Origin: Anaerolineae bacterium
GTDB taxonomy: Bacteria > Chloroflexota > Anaerolineae > B4-G1 > SLSP01
Length of the DNA: 5,362 bases
Assembly (NCBI GenBank): GCA_018055515.1
Contig: JAGPHL010000176.1
Location: forward strand, 1 to 5,362
Direction of reading: 5' to 3'
Below are positions 1 to 5,362 of this stretch, piece by piece. The notes under the pieces were generated by a model that had not been told where the DNA came from, ran no database searches, and was given only the letters and a program-made list of their open reading frames with translations. The position numbers and the translations under genes were made by a program. Numbering within the stretch: the stretch's first letter is position 1; each line of letters begins with the position of its first letter.

Positions 1-1817
1 CGGTTGAACGCCGGCATGAGGTAAATCCCCGCCGCCCACGGGCGCACCTGTTCGACCAACTCCGTGGCGATGCGCACCCCTTCGCGCGGCGCGTCTTTGT
101 CCGCCCGCTCCAAACGCTCGAAGATCTCCGGGCCGATGACGATGCCCGGCACCTCGTTGTGCAAAAAGCGCGCGTGACGCGGGTTGTTGAGCGGCAAAAT
201 GCCCACCAATACCGGCACCGGCAGCGGACCGTACTCGTCCGCATAACGCTGCAGGAACGCCTGCGCCCGCTCCGGCTGGAAAACCGGCTGCGTGAGCAGG
301 AAGTCCACCCCGCTGCGCAGCTTGCGCCGCAGTAGCTTGAGCTCCCGCTCCGGCTCGGACGGATCGAGGTTCAACGCCCCGCCGACAAAGAACGCCGTCG
401 GCTGCCCGATGTCGGCGCCGGCATGGTCGCGGCCGGCGTTGAGCTGTTCCTTGATCAACTGAATGAGGCCCGTCGGCGCCAGGTCGTAGTTGTCCATCGC
501 TTCGGGGTAATCGCCGATGGCCGTCGGGTCGCCCATCACCACAAAGACGTTGCGAATGCCCAGCGTGTGCGCGGCGAGCAGGTCGCCCTGTACCCGCAGC
601 AGGTTGCGTCCGCGCGTGGGGAAATGCAGCACCGTCTCGATGCCCACTTCCTGCTGAATGAGATGGCAGACTGCCCAGGGACTCATCCGCATCCGCGCCA
701 TGGGGCTATCCGCCACGTTGATGACGTCCGCGCCGACCTCTGCCAGCAGGCTCGCGCCCGCCAGCAATTTGTGGCTGGAGATCGTGTGCGGCGGATCCAC
801 CTCGACGGCGATGACGAAATTCCCGGCAGCGAGCTTCTGCGCCAGGCGCGTGGGGGTCGCCCCCCCGTTCTCCACTGGCTCCGGCTCCAGATGCCGCAAC
901 ACGGCAAGCTCCACCTCCGGGCCGGGCGGCGCGTCGAGGGTCCGGCGCATGGCGGCGATGTGCGCGGGCGTAGTCCCACAACAACCGCCGATGAGGACCG
1001 CCCCAATTTGCCGAAACGCGAGCGCATATTCGGCAAAGTAATCTGCCGCTGCCGGATACATGATCCGCCCGGCGACCTGTTCGGGCCAGCCGGCGTTGGG
1101 CGCGGCCGCCAGGCGCGCTCCCGGCGCGGCGAGCTTCATCCGCTGGAGAATGCGTTGGATCTGCGCCGGGCCGCCAGAACAGTTGACGCCGATCACGTCC
1201 GCCCCCATCTCCACAAGCCGCTGCGCCACCTTTTCCGGCCCATCGCCAAGCAGCGTCCGATCGTCACGGGTGAAGGTCATGGACGCGATCACGGGCAGCT
1301 CGCAGACCTGCCGCGCGGCAGCGATGGCCTCACGAATTTCATAGAGATCGGTGAAGGTTTCCAGGGAGATCACGTCCACGCCGGCACCGGCCAGGGCGGC
1401 GATTTGTTCGACGAAGGCCGCGCGGGCCTCTTCCGGTTGCACCCGGCCAAAAGGCGCCAGGCGCACCCCCAGCGGTCCGACATCGCCGGCGATGAGGATG
1501 TCCTTGAAGGAGGCATAGATCACCCGCCGCGCCAGGTCCACCCCCGCGCGGTTGATCTCGGCGACGCGGTCTTCCAGGCCGTGTGCCGCGAGTTTGTAGC
1601 GGTTCGCGCCGAAGGTGTTCGTCTGCAGCAGCTGCGCGCCCGCCTCGATGTAGGCGCGATGGATGTCGCCGACCAGGGCGGGCTCGCTCAGGTTGAGCGC
1701 GTCGAAGCAGCTGTCGAAGCTCACGCCGCGGCTGTGCAGCAGGGTGCCCATCGCCCCATCGCGCAGCACCGGCAGCGGCGAGGTTTCCAGCAGTTTGAGG
1801 AAACGGTTCTCTTCCAT
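1..1817 (-). CDS. yitJ: Bifunctional homocysteine S-methyltransferase / 5,10-methylenetetrahydrofolate reductase, YitJ type (3' end off window)
   Basis: Read from an ATG at 1817, the frame stays open for 605 codons to the window edge. Residues 1-295 form a homocysteine S-methyltransferase barrel, with DGAMGTLL (20-27), LLQTNTFGAN (63-72) and the zinc-binding cysteines in GVNCSGG (Cys213) and GGCCGTTP (Cys279, Cys280). Residues 325-605 form a MetF-like FAD-dependent reductase: AVEVDPP (337-343, with the glutamate expected at the active site), HFPTRGRN (398-405), VVMGDPTAIGDYP (426-438) and FLLTQPVF (506-513). The end, GIYLMPAFN, matches the extreme C-terminus of the family (B. subtilis YitJ is about 612 residues), so probably only some 10-20 residues are missing. 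The reductase half should make 5-methyltetrahydrofolate; the other half methylates homocysteine from a methyl donor that cannot be told from sequence. A purine-rich AAAGGAG at 1831-1837 lies 13 bases before the ATG, which is rather far. The gene starts 27 bases after metE stops, so the two are very likely co-transcribed under the SAM riboswitch. Confidence 0.93.
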   Translation of the reverse strand, partial: MEENRFLKLLETSPLPVLRDGAMGTLLHSRGVSFDSCFDALNLSEPALVGDIHRAYIEAGAQLLQTNTFGANRYKLAAHGLEDRVAEINRAGVDLARRVIYASFKDILIAGDVGPLGVRLAPFGRVQPEEARAAFVEQIAALAGAGVDVISLETFTDLYEIREAIAAARQVCELPVIASMTFTRDDRTLLGDGPEKVAQRLVEMGADVIGVNCSGGPAQIQRILQRMKLAAPGARLAAAPNAGWPEQVAGRIMYPAAADYFAEYALAFRQIGAVLIGGCCGTTPAHIAAMRRTLDAPPGPEVELAVLRHLEPEPVENGGATPTRLAQKLAAGNFVIAVEVDPPHTISSHKLLAGASLLAEVGADVINVADSPMARMRMSPWAVCHLIQQEVGIETVLHFPTRGRNLLRVQGDLLAAHTLGIRNVFVVMGDPTAIGDYPEAMDNYDLAPTGLIQLIKEQLNAGRDHAGADIGQPTAFFVGGALNLDPSEPERELKLLRRKLRSGVDFLLTQPVFQPERAQAFLQRYADEYGPLPVPVLVGILPLNNPRHARFLHNEVPGIVIGPEIFERLERADKDAPREGVRIATELVEQVRPWAAGIYLMPAFN

Positions 1818-1844
1818 CTTCAGGTTTCGGCTCCTTTTTGCAGC

Positions 1845-4085
1845 TCAGTCCTGCCCCAATTTTCCTGGCTCAGCGCGGAGGCGCTGCACGGCGGCGACCA
1901 GGGCGCGCAGGGCGGGCAGCACTTCAGCCCAGGTGCGGGTCTTGAGGCCGCAGTCGGGATTCACCCAAATCTGCGCGTCGGCGAGATACTGCCGAAACAT
2001 GCGCAGTTTCTCCAGGATGAAGGCTTCGTCGGGGATCACCGGGCTGTGAATGTCGTACACGCCGGGACCGACCTCACGGGCGTAACCGTACTCCGCCAGC
2101 GTGCGCAGGGTCTCATCCCCACTGCGGGCATTCTCCAACGAGATCACATCCGCGTCCAGGCGATCAATCGCCGGCAAGACGTCGCCAAACTCGGCGTAGC
2201 ACATGTGCGTGTGAATCTGCGTCGCCGAGGCCGCGCCTCCCGTCGCCAGGCGAAAGGCGTCCACGGTCCAGGCGAGATACGCCGCACGCCGGTCGGGCTT
2301 GAAGGGCAGCCCTTCCCGCAAGGCCGGCTCATCCACCTGGATCACGCGCGCGCCCGCCCGCTCCAGGTCGGCGATCTCCGCGCGCAACGCCAGGGCCAGC
2401 TGGAACGCCACCTCCTGCCGGGGGATGTCGGTGCGCGGGAATGACCAGTTGAGGAGGGTCACCGGGCCGGTCAACATCCCCTTGACCGGTTTGCGAGTGA
2501 AACTCTGGGCGACCTCGAACTCGCGCACGGTCATGGGTGCCGGGCGGGTCACATCAGCATAGATGATGGGAGGACGCACGTAGCGGCTGCCGAAGCTCTG
2601 GACCCAGCCGTGTTGGGTGAAAGCAAAACCGGTGAGCTTCTCCGCGAAATACTCCACCATGTCGGAGCGCTCGAATTCGCCGTGCACGAGCACATCGAAC
2701 CCCAGCCCTTCCTGCACGCCGACGGTGTAGGCGATCCAGCCGTCAAGGGCGGCGCGATAGGCCGCCTCGCTCAGCTCGCCGCGTTTGAAGCGCGCGCGCA
2801 GCTGCCGCACCTCAGCCGTCTGCGGAAAGGAGCCGATCGTGGTGAGAGGGAAAGGCGGCAGCGCGAGCTGCTGCGGACGCCGTGCGGCATAGGGCTCGGC
2901 GCGGGAAAAATCGGCCGCCGTGAGGGAGGCCAACCGCTGCTGCAAGGCAACCTCCGCCGGTGCAAACGCGCGGAAGCGTTCCCAGGGGCTGTCATCCCAG
3001 GGGCGAGAGGCGGTGATCGTCTCGCGGAGCGCCACGAGTTCGTGCAGCTTCTCCTCGGCGAAGGCGAGCACGCCATGCAGGGGGGCGGGCAATGCCGTTT
3101 CCCGCGCGGCGGAATAGGGCACAAATTGTAGCGAGCACGAGGCACTCAGGCGCAGGGGCGCGCGTTCGGCGAGCTCCCGCAGCAGGGGGAGGACGTCGGC
3201 GCCGCGCACCCGCCAGACGCTTCGGCCATCCACCACACCGGCGGCGAGGAATTTGTCGGCGGGCCAGCCGTAACGTTCCAGCAGCGCGGCCGTCTCGCCG
3301 CGGGTGAAATCGAGCGTGAGTCCGGCGACCGGCAGCGCGGCAATCCAGGGGAAGGCGTCGCCCACATCGTCGAAGGGAATGACGAGGTTGAGGGGCAGGC
3401 CCACGGCCGCCAACGCGACGGCAGCCGCCTCGATCTGGGGCCGGAAGTCCGCCACATCGGGCAGGATCAACGCCGGCTCGTGCAGCTGCACTTCACGGAC
3501 CCCCAGCGCCTTGAGGGAGGCGAGCAACTTCACGTAGAGGGGCAGCCATTGCGCCAGGGCCGTCTCGAAGGGGATCTCGAGATGCGCCAGGCGCAGCATC
3601 GTCACCGGTCCGAGGACGATAGGCACGGCGCGCTCGCCGAGGAGGGCCTGCGCGCGCTGTATCCGCGCCAGGAACTCCGCAAAATGGGCAGTCGGCGGCA
3701 CGTCTGCCGTAATTTCGGGCACGAGGTAGTGATAGTTGGTGTCGAACCATTTGGTCATTTCCAGGGCGGGGATGCCTTCCACGCCGCGGGCCATGGCGAA
3801 ATAGCGGTCCAGCCCCTGCAGCGCGGCAAACCGCGCCGGAATCAGCCCCAAGCGCACGCTCCAATCGAGGACGTGATCGTAGAGCGTGGCGTCGCCCACG
3901 CCGATGTGATCCATCCCGGCGTCGCGCTGCGTCCGCCAGCCGTCCTCCTCCACCTGTTGGAACGTCGCCAGCAGTGTGTCGGCGTCCGTTTCACGCTTCC
4001 AAAAGGCCTCGAGCGCGCGTTTGAGCTCGCGGTTTTTGCCGATGCGGGGATAGCCCACAGTCTGTGTGTCATAGGATGCTGTCAT
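1845..4085 (-). CDS. metE: Cobalamin-independent methionine synthase (5-methyltetrahydropteroyltriglutamate--homocysteine methyltransferase)
   Basis: This cytoplasmic zinc enzyme transfers the methyl group of 5-methyltetrahydropteroyl-polyglutamate straight to homocysteine, the last step of methionine synthesis, without vitamin B12. The 746-residue product is close to the usual length of about 750. The N-terminal barrel opens with VGYPRIGKNRELK (10-22). The catalytic C-terminal barrel has TTIGSFPQT (415-423), HGEFERSDMVEYF (468-480), TGPVTLLNWSF (539-549) and QVDEPALREGLP (583-594). The zinc ligands are His627 and Cys629 in THMC, Glu651 in ISLENARS and Cys712 in NPDCGLKTRTW; their spacing (2, 22 and 61 residues) equals that of the E. 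coli enzyme (His641, Cys643, Glu665, Cys726). The start at 4085 is chosen because GAGGAG (4091-4096) lies 5 bases upstream and the protein then begins just before the conserved GYPRIGKNRE. The frame is open to 4151 but that extension reads through low-complexity repeats. The gene stops at TGA (1845-1847), 27 bases before the next gene. Confidence 0.97.
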   Translation of the reverse strand: MTASYDTQTVGYPRIGKNRELKRALEAFWKRETDADTLLATFQQVEEDGWRTQRDAGMDHIGVGDATLYDHVLDWSVRLGLIPARFAALQGLDRYFAMARGVEGIPALEMTKWFDTNYHYLVPEITADVPPTAHFAEFLARIQRAQALLGERAVPIVLGPVTMLRLAHLEIPFETALAQWLPLYVKLLASLKALGVREVQLHEPALILPDVADFRPQIEAAAVALAAVGLPLNLVIPFDDVGDAFPWIAALPVAGLTLDFTRGETAALLERYGWPADKFLAAGVVDGRSVWRVRGADVLPLLRELAERAPLRLSASCSLQFVPYSAARETALPAPLHGVLAFAEEKLHELVALRETITASRPWDDSPWERFRAFAPAEVALQQRLASLTAADFSRAEPYAARRPQQLALPPFPLTTIGSFPQTAEVRQLRARFKRGELSEAAYRAALDGWIAYTVGVQEGLGFDVLVHGEFERSDMVEYFAEKLTGFAFTQHGWVQSFGSRYVRPPIIYADVTRPAPMTVREFEVAQSFTRKPVKGMLTGPVTLLNWSFPRTDIPRQEVAFQLALALRAEIADLERAGARVIQVDEPALREGLPFKPDRRAAYLAWTVDAFRLATGGAASATQIHTHMCYAEFGDVLPAIDRLDADVISLENARSGDETLRTLAEYGYAREVGPGVYDIHSPVIPDEAFILEKLRMFRQYLADAQIWVNPDCGLKTRTWAEVLPALRALVAAVQRLRAEPGKLGQD

Positions 4086-4090
4086 CAAAT

Positions 4091-4096
4091 CTCCTC
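4091..4096 (-). promoter_or_regulatory. Ribosome binding site of metE
   Basis: GAGGAG on the minus strand, 5 bases before the ATG at 4085. It decides the metE start against the longer open frame that reaches 4151, which has no comparable site. Confidence 0.8.
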
Positions 4097-4140
4097 GGAA
4101 AATAGAGGTCAGCGAGTCAGCAGTCAGCGAATCAGTGAGA

Positions 4141-4172
4141 AAGCGAATCAACGAAAAAGCGAATCAACGAAA
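4141..4172. repeat. Perfect 16-bp tandem duplication
   Basis: The unit AAGCGAATCAACGAAA occurs twice back to back (4141-4156 and 4157-4172, plus-strand reading). A third, degenerate copy precedes it at 4125-4140 (12 of 16 positions match), and a more distant CAGCGAGTCAGCAGT lies at 4110-4124. The array sits between the riboswitch terminator and metE, in the transcribed leader. Such arrays commonly arise by replication slippage; a role is not shown by the sequence. Confidence 0.85.
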
Positions 4173-4231
4173 AAATCACTTGCATGGCAAATATAACGCA
4201 AATTTCAGATTGCTCCCAGGCCGTCATTCTC

Positions 4232-4249
4232 ATCTGCGTGAATCTGCGT
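4232..4249. repeat. Short direct repeat ATCTGCGT x2
   Basis: Two exact ATCTGCGT copies start at 4232 and 4242, ten bases apart. From general knowledge, phrases of this kind recur in intergenic DNA of several bacterial phyla, so this may be one copy of a dispersed sequence. That cannot be judged from one window. Confidence 0.4.
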
Positions 4250-4320
4250 CCAATCTCCTCCTCAGTCTCCGCTTACGGCTCACAGCTCACATGTTCAGGC
4301 CCACATGTCATCAGCGCTGG

Positions 4321-4350
4321 CAACAAAAACGCCTCTCCGCAAGAGAGGCG
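4321..4350 (-). terminator. Intrinsic terminator of the SAM-I riboswitch
   Basis: On the minus strand an 8-bp perfect stem (CGCCTCTC at 4343-4350 with GAGAGGCG at 4330-4337) closes a 5-base loop and is followed directly by TTTTTGTTG (4321-4329). This is a classic Rho-independent terminator placed downstream of the SAM aptamer and far upstream of metE, as expected for a transcription-attenuating S-box leader. Confidence 0.93.
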
Positions 4351-4357
4351 ATCCAGC

Positions 4358-4388
4358 GATGAGTATTCTCCTGGTGTCCCCCCTCATC
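4358..4388 (-). promoter_or_regulatory. Switching (antiterminator) helix of the S-box leader
   Basis: The 3' strand of aptamer helix P1 is GATGAG (4383-4388, minus strand). It can pair with CTCATC at 4490-4495 to close the aptamer, or with a second exact CTCATC at 4358-4363. The two pairings exclude each other. The downstream copy ends 7 bases before the terminator stem, so the alternative helix sits beside the terminator and does not overlap its arms. How it would block termination is inferred; see the finding on the shared 8-mer. Confidence 0.65.
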
Positions 4389-4496
4389 TTTCAGAGCCCC
4401 CAGCATGGGTCTCTGCCGGATTTGGCACCCCGTCACGCCCCTGCGCCGGGTTGCCGAGGCTTCAGCGGGCCGATCCCTCCGCCTCTCGTGATGAGT
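4383..4496 (-). promoter_or_regulatory. SAM-I (S-box) riboswitch aptamer
   Basis: On the minus strand the conserved S-box core is clear: GAGAGGCGGAGGGATCGGCC, then GCTGAAGCCTCGGCAACC, then GGTGCCAAATCC, and at the end GAAAGATGAG. Helix P1 is CTCATC (4490-4495) with GATGAG (4383-4388). A P4-like hairpin has CAGAG pairing with CTCTG. The family binds S-adenosylmethionine and represses sulfur-amino-acid genes, usually by favouring an intrinsic terminator. Here it lies between a sigma-70 promoter and terminator at one side and metE-yitJ at the other, so high SAM should stop transcription of both genes. Confidence 0.96.
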
Positions 4497-4537
4497 GACA
4501 ACTGCCCTGCCGGGCGCTGATGTTGTCGTTGCAGTCA

Positions 4538-4566
4538 ACTCTACTACGAGTGCGGGCGGTTGTCAA
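4538..4566 (-). promoter_or_regulatory. Sigma-70 type promoter of the metE operon
   Basis: A perfect -35 TTGACA (4561-4566) and a -10 TAGAGT (4538-4543) are separated by exactly 17 bases on the minus strand. Transcription would start near 4531, about 35 bases before the aptamer, which is the normal arrangement for a riboswitch leader. Confidence 0.85.
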
Positions 4567-4619
4567 GGGGCGCCGTCGGGGGATTTCCGGGAATTTCGCC
4601 CCAAATCGGTCGAAAGATC

Positions 4620-4648
4620 TTGACAATTCATTTTTTTCATGTTAGAAT
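4620..4648 (+). promoter_or_regulatory. Divergent sigma-70 type promoter
   Basis: A perfect -35 TTGACA (4620-4625), a 17-base AT-rich spacer, and a -10 TAGAAT (4643-4648) on the plus strand. It points away from metE, with an expected start near 4655. The two facing promoters lie about 53 bases apart, back to back. No credible open reading frame follows on the plus strand, so the product is either a non-coding RNA or a gene since lost. Confidence 0.75.
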
Positions 4649-4654
4649 AATTAT

Positions 4655-4870
4655 GTAAGTGTTTCAACTATGGATGGTGTTGCCAGCGCCATAGCTCCAG
4701 CCCAAAGGATTCTTCCCCGCATCTCCGGCAGCGGCGCCTTACCAACTACCGATAATCCTGCCGTTGCAGGGGTTCACACCTCCAGGTAAAGGTGCACTTA
4801 ACCGTAGTCAAGCACACCCCTTGGCGACGAGGGCCAGCGTCGCCTTAGAGGGCCGTCCGTGTCGTTTTTG
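4655..4870 (+). ncRNA. Candidate structured small RNA, family not identified (6S-like outline)
   Basis: This stretch has no coding signal but follows a strong plus-strand promoter. It contains nested complementary segments: a closing stem of 9 pairs including three G-U (4670-4678 with 4852-4860), an apical stem of 7 pairs with one bulged A (4737-4743 with 4785-4792), a hairpin CCTGC-CGTT-GCAGG (4757-4770), and a 7-bp hairpin GGCGACG/CGTCGCC (4823-4844). A T-run follows the closing stem (4865-4869). The two strands between closing and apical stems are nearly equal (58 and 59 bases), which recalls the closing stem, central bubble and apical arm of 6S RNA. I see no diagnostic primary-sequence match to 6S, tmRNA, RNase P RNA, SRP RNA or a T-box. 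A competing hairpin (4674-4679 with 4687-4692) would use part of the closing stem. The outline could be chance in GC-rich DNA. Confidence 0.35.
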
Positions 4871-4918
4871 GGGGGTTCAGCACGGCGGCGGGACCTTGAA
4901 AGTTACCTTCGCAGGCGT

Positions 4919-5337
4919 TCAAATGTGATCCGTTAACCCGGCGGCGATCGCGGGGGGAGCGTTGACTTTGATCTCGTCAGCCTGGACTTGTTGCAGATCC
5001 AGGGGCTGACTGCCGACCAAATGTTGGTGCACGGCTTCACAATGCTGCCCGGCGCGTTTTTGCCACTCCCGCACCGTGCGGGGATCCAGTTCAAAAGCGG
5101 CGACGAGCGCTGGCAAGGGACAGCCATGTGCCAACAGCACCAAAACCCAAATTACGATCTGCGGCTCGGTCCGCAGCCGATAGAACAACGTCCCTTCGTG
5201 GTGCTGAAGGTGTGCTGACAAACATTGCATAGATAGCGCTGCTCTCTCTGGCTATGAATGCTGATGTTGCCTTTCCCGACTTGGCCGCGGGAGGGACAAT
5301 CTAAATTGGGACAAAACAATTCGGCGGGGTCTTGCAT
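4919..5337 (-). pseudogene. IS1-like transposase, frameshifted and 3'-truncated
   Basis: The start is ATG at 5337, with GGAGG (5343-5347) 5 bases before it. The first frame gives an N-terminal zinc ribbon, Cys9-x4-Cys14 (CPNLDC) and Cys37-x2-Cys40 (YLCNVC), then QHTFSTTKG. The reading then continues one frame back at about 5192-5196 as TLFYRLRTEPQIVIWVL, a helix-turn-helix region (PLPALVAAFELDPRTVREWQ) and ADEIKV, which holds the first catalytic aspartate of the DDE domain. The joined segment TTKGTLFYRLRT reads like an intact family member, and one missing G in the GGG run explains the break. IS1 elements use programmed -1 frameshifting, but no A-rich slippery heptamer is seen here. After DEIKVN the protein no longer resembles a transposase and stops at 4919, so most of the catalytic domain is lost. 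It is probably inactive. The other end of the element lies beyond the window. Confidence 0.8.
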
Positions 5338-5342
5338 CTTTG

Positions 5343-5347
5343 CCTCC
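5343..5347 (-). promoter_or_regulatory. Ribosome binding site of the transposase remnant
   Basis: GGAGG on the minus strand, 5 bases before the ATG at 5337. It favours that ATG over the in-frame TTG at 5349, which lies upstream of this site and lacks one of its own. Confidence 0.6.
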
Positions 5348-5362
5348 AACTGTAAAATGGAG

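Larger units (their letters stand above)
4086..4320 (-). other. Long post-terminator leader of the metE mRNA, non-coding
   Basis: About 235 bases separate the riboswitch terminator from the metE start. I see no gene here: open frames on either strand lack family features and run into the repeats or the riboswitch. It contains short direct repeats next to metE (4110-4172), two copies of ATCTGCGT ten bases apart (4232-4249), and two ACATGT palindromes (4289-4294, 4303-4308). Plus-strand bases 4307-4320 are partly complementary, in the transcript, to the segment just before the terminator (4352-4362), so an outer helix around the terminator is possible. A weak TATATT on the minus strand (4190-4195) has no good -35 partner, so I do not call an internal promoter. 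Confidence 0.6.

Noticed and set aside
423..2444. A 673-codon open frame on the plus strand
   Set aside because: It lies antisense to both metE and the YitJ fusion, crosses their boundary, shows no domain features, and is explained by GC-rich codon use on the other strand.
4086..4151. N-terminal extension of metE by 22 codons
   Set aside because: The extension reads through degenerate repeats, has no ribosome binding site, and lies before the normal MetE N-terminus; the ATG at 4085 has a good GAGGAG.
4110..4172. CRISPR-like array
   Set aside because: The units are 16 bp, directly abutting, with no spacers and no cas genes.
4184..4538. Short open frames on both strands over the leader
   Set aside because: They overlap the SAM-I aptamer and terminator, whose structure explains the sequence; none has a family motif or ribosome binding site.
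4736..4795. tRNA-like T-arm (GGGGTTCACACCTCC)
   Set aside because: No acceptor or anticodon arm at the right distance; the flanking complementary segments are only about 50 bases apart.
4655..4870. tmRNA, RNase P RNA, SRP RNA, T-box or cobalamin riboswitch
   Set aside because: None of the conserved sequence signatures of these families was seen on either strand.
4944..4951. GCGATCGC palindrome (HIP1 of cyanobacteria)
   Set aside because: A single copy in the window; HIP1 is meaningful only when strongly repeated.
4919..5230. Separate small gene starting at the ATG at 5230
   Set aside because: Its first residues overlap the zinc-ribbon coding part out of frame, and its useful similarity starts only after the frameshift point, so it is the second piece of the transposase.

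Overview
The window carries a methionine-synthesis operon read on the minus strand, the regulatory leader that controls it, a divergently promoted stretch that may encode a structured RNA, and a broken insertion-sequence transposase at the right edge. Base composition is high in G+C. A SAM-I (S-box) riboswitch with an intrinsic terminator, a YitJ-type fusion protein and an IS1-like transposase with an N-terminal zinc ribbon would together fit a Chloroflexota-like bacterium. That assignment is an inference from gene style and is not proven by any marker gene here.

Layout from right to left, in the direction of operon transcription. Positions 4919-5337 (minus) hold an IS1-like transposase with its own ribosome binding site. 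It has a one-base frameshift near 5192-5196 and is cut off soon after the first catalytic aspartate. Positions 4655-4870 have no coding signal. They lie just downstream of a near-consensus plus-strand sigma-70 promoter (4620-4648) and contain several nested helices closed by a 9-bp terminal stem, so an independent small RNA with a 6S-like outline is possible. The facing minus-strand promoter (4538-4566) starts the operon mRNA. That mRNA first makes a SAM-I aptamer (4383-4496), then a switching helix, then an intrinsic terminator (4321-4350). After the terminator comes an unusually long leader (4086-4320) with a 16-bp tandem repeat.

The operon has two genes. metE (1845-4085) encodes the cobalamin-independent methionine synthase, with all four zinc ligands present. 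Twenty-seven bases downstream begins a YitJ-type bifunctional protein (1-1817), a homocysteine S-methyltransferase domain fused to a methylenetetrahydrofolate reductase domain. It is cut by the window edge only a few residues before its expected end. The logic is coherent: the reductase domain makes 5-methyltetrahydrofolate, MetE uses it (as the polyglutamate) to methylate homocysteine, and S-adenosylmethionine, made from the methionine produced, would shut off transcription through the riboswitch.

The operon is well understood by family. The two parts worth a second look are the unassigned putative RNA at 4655-4870 and the alternative-pairing design of the leader.
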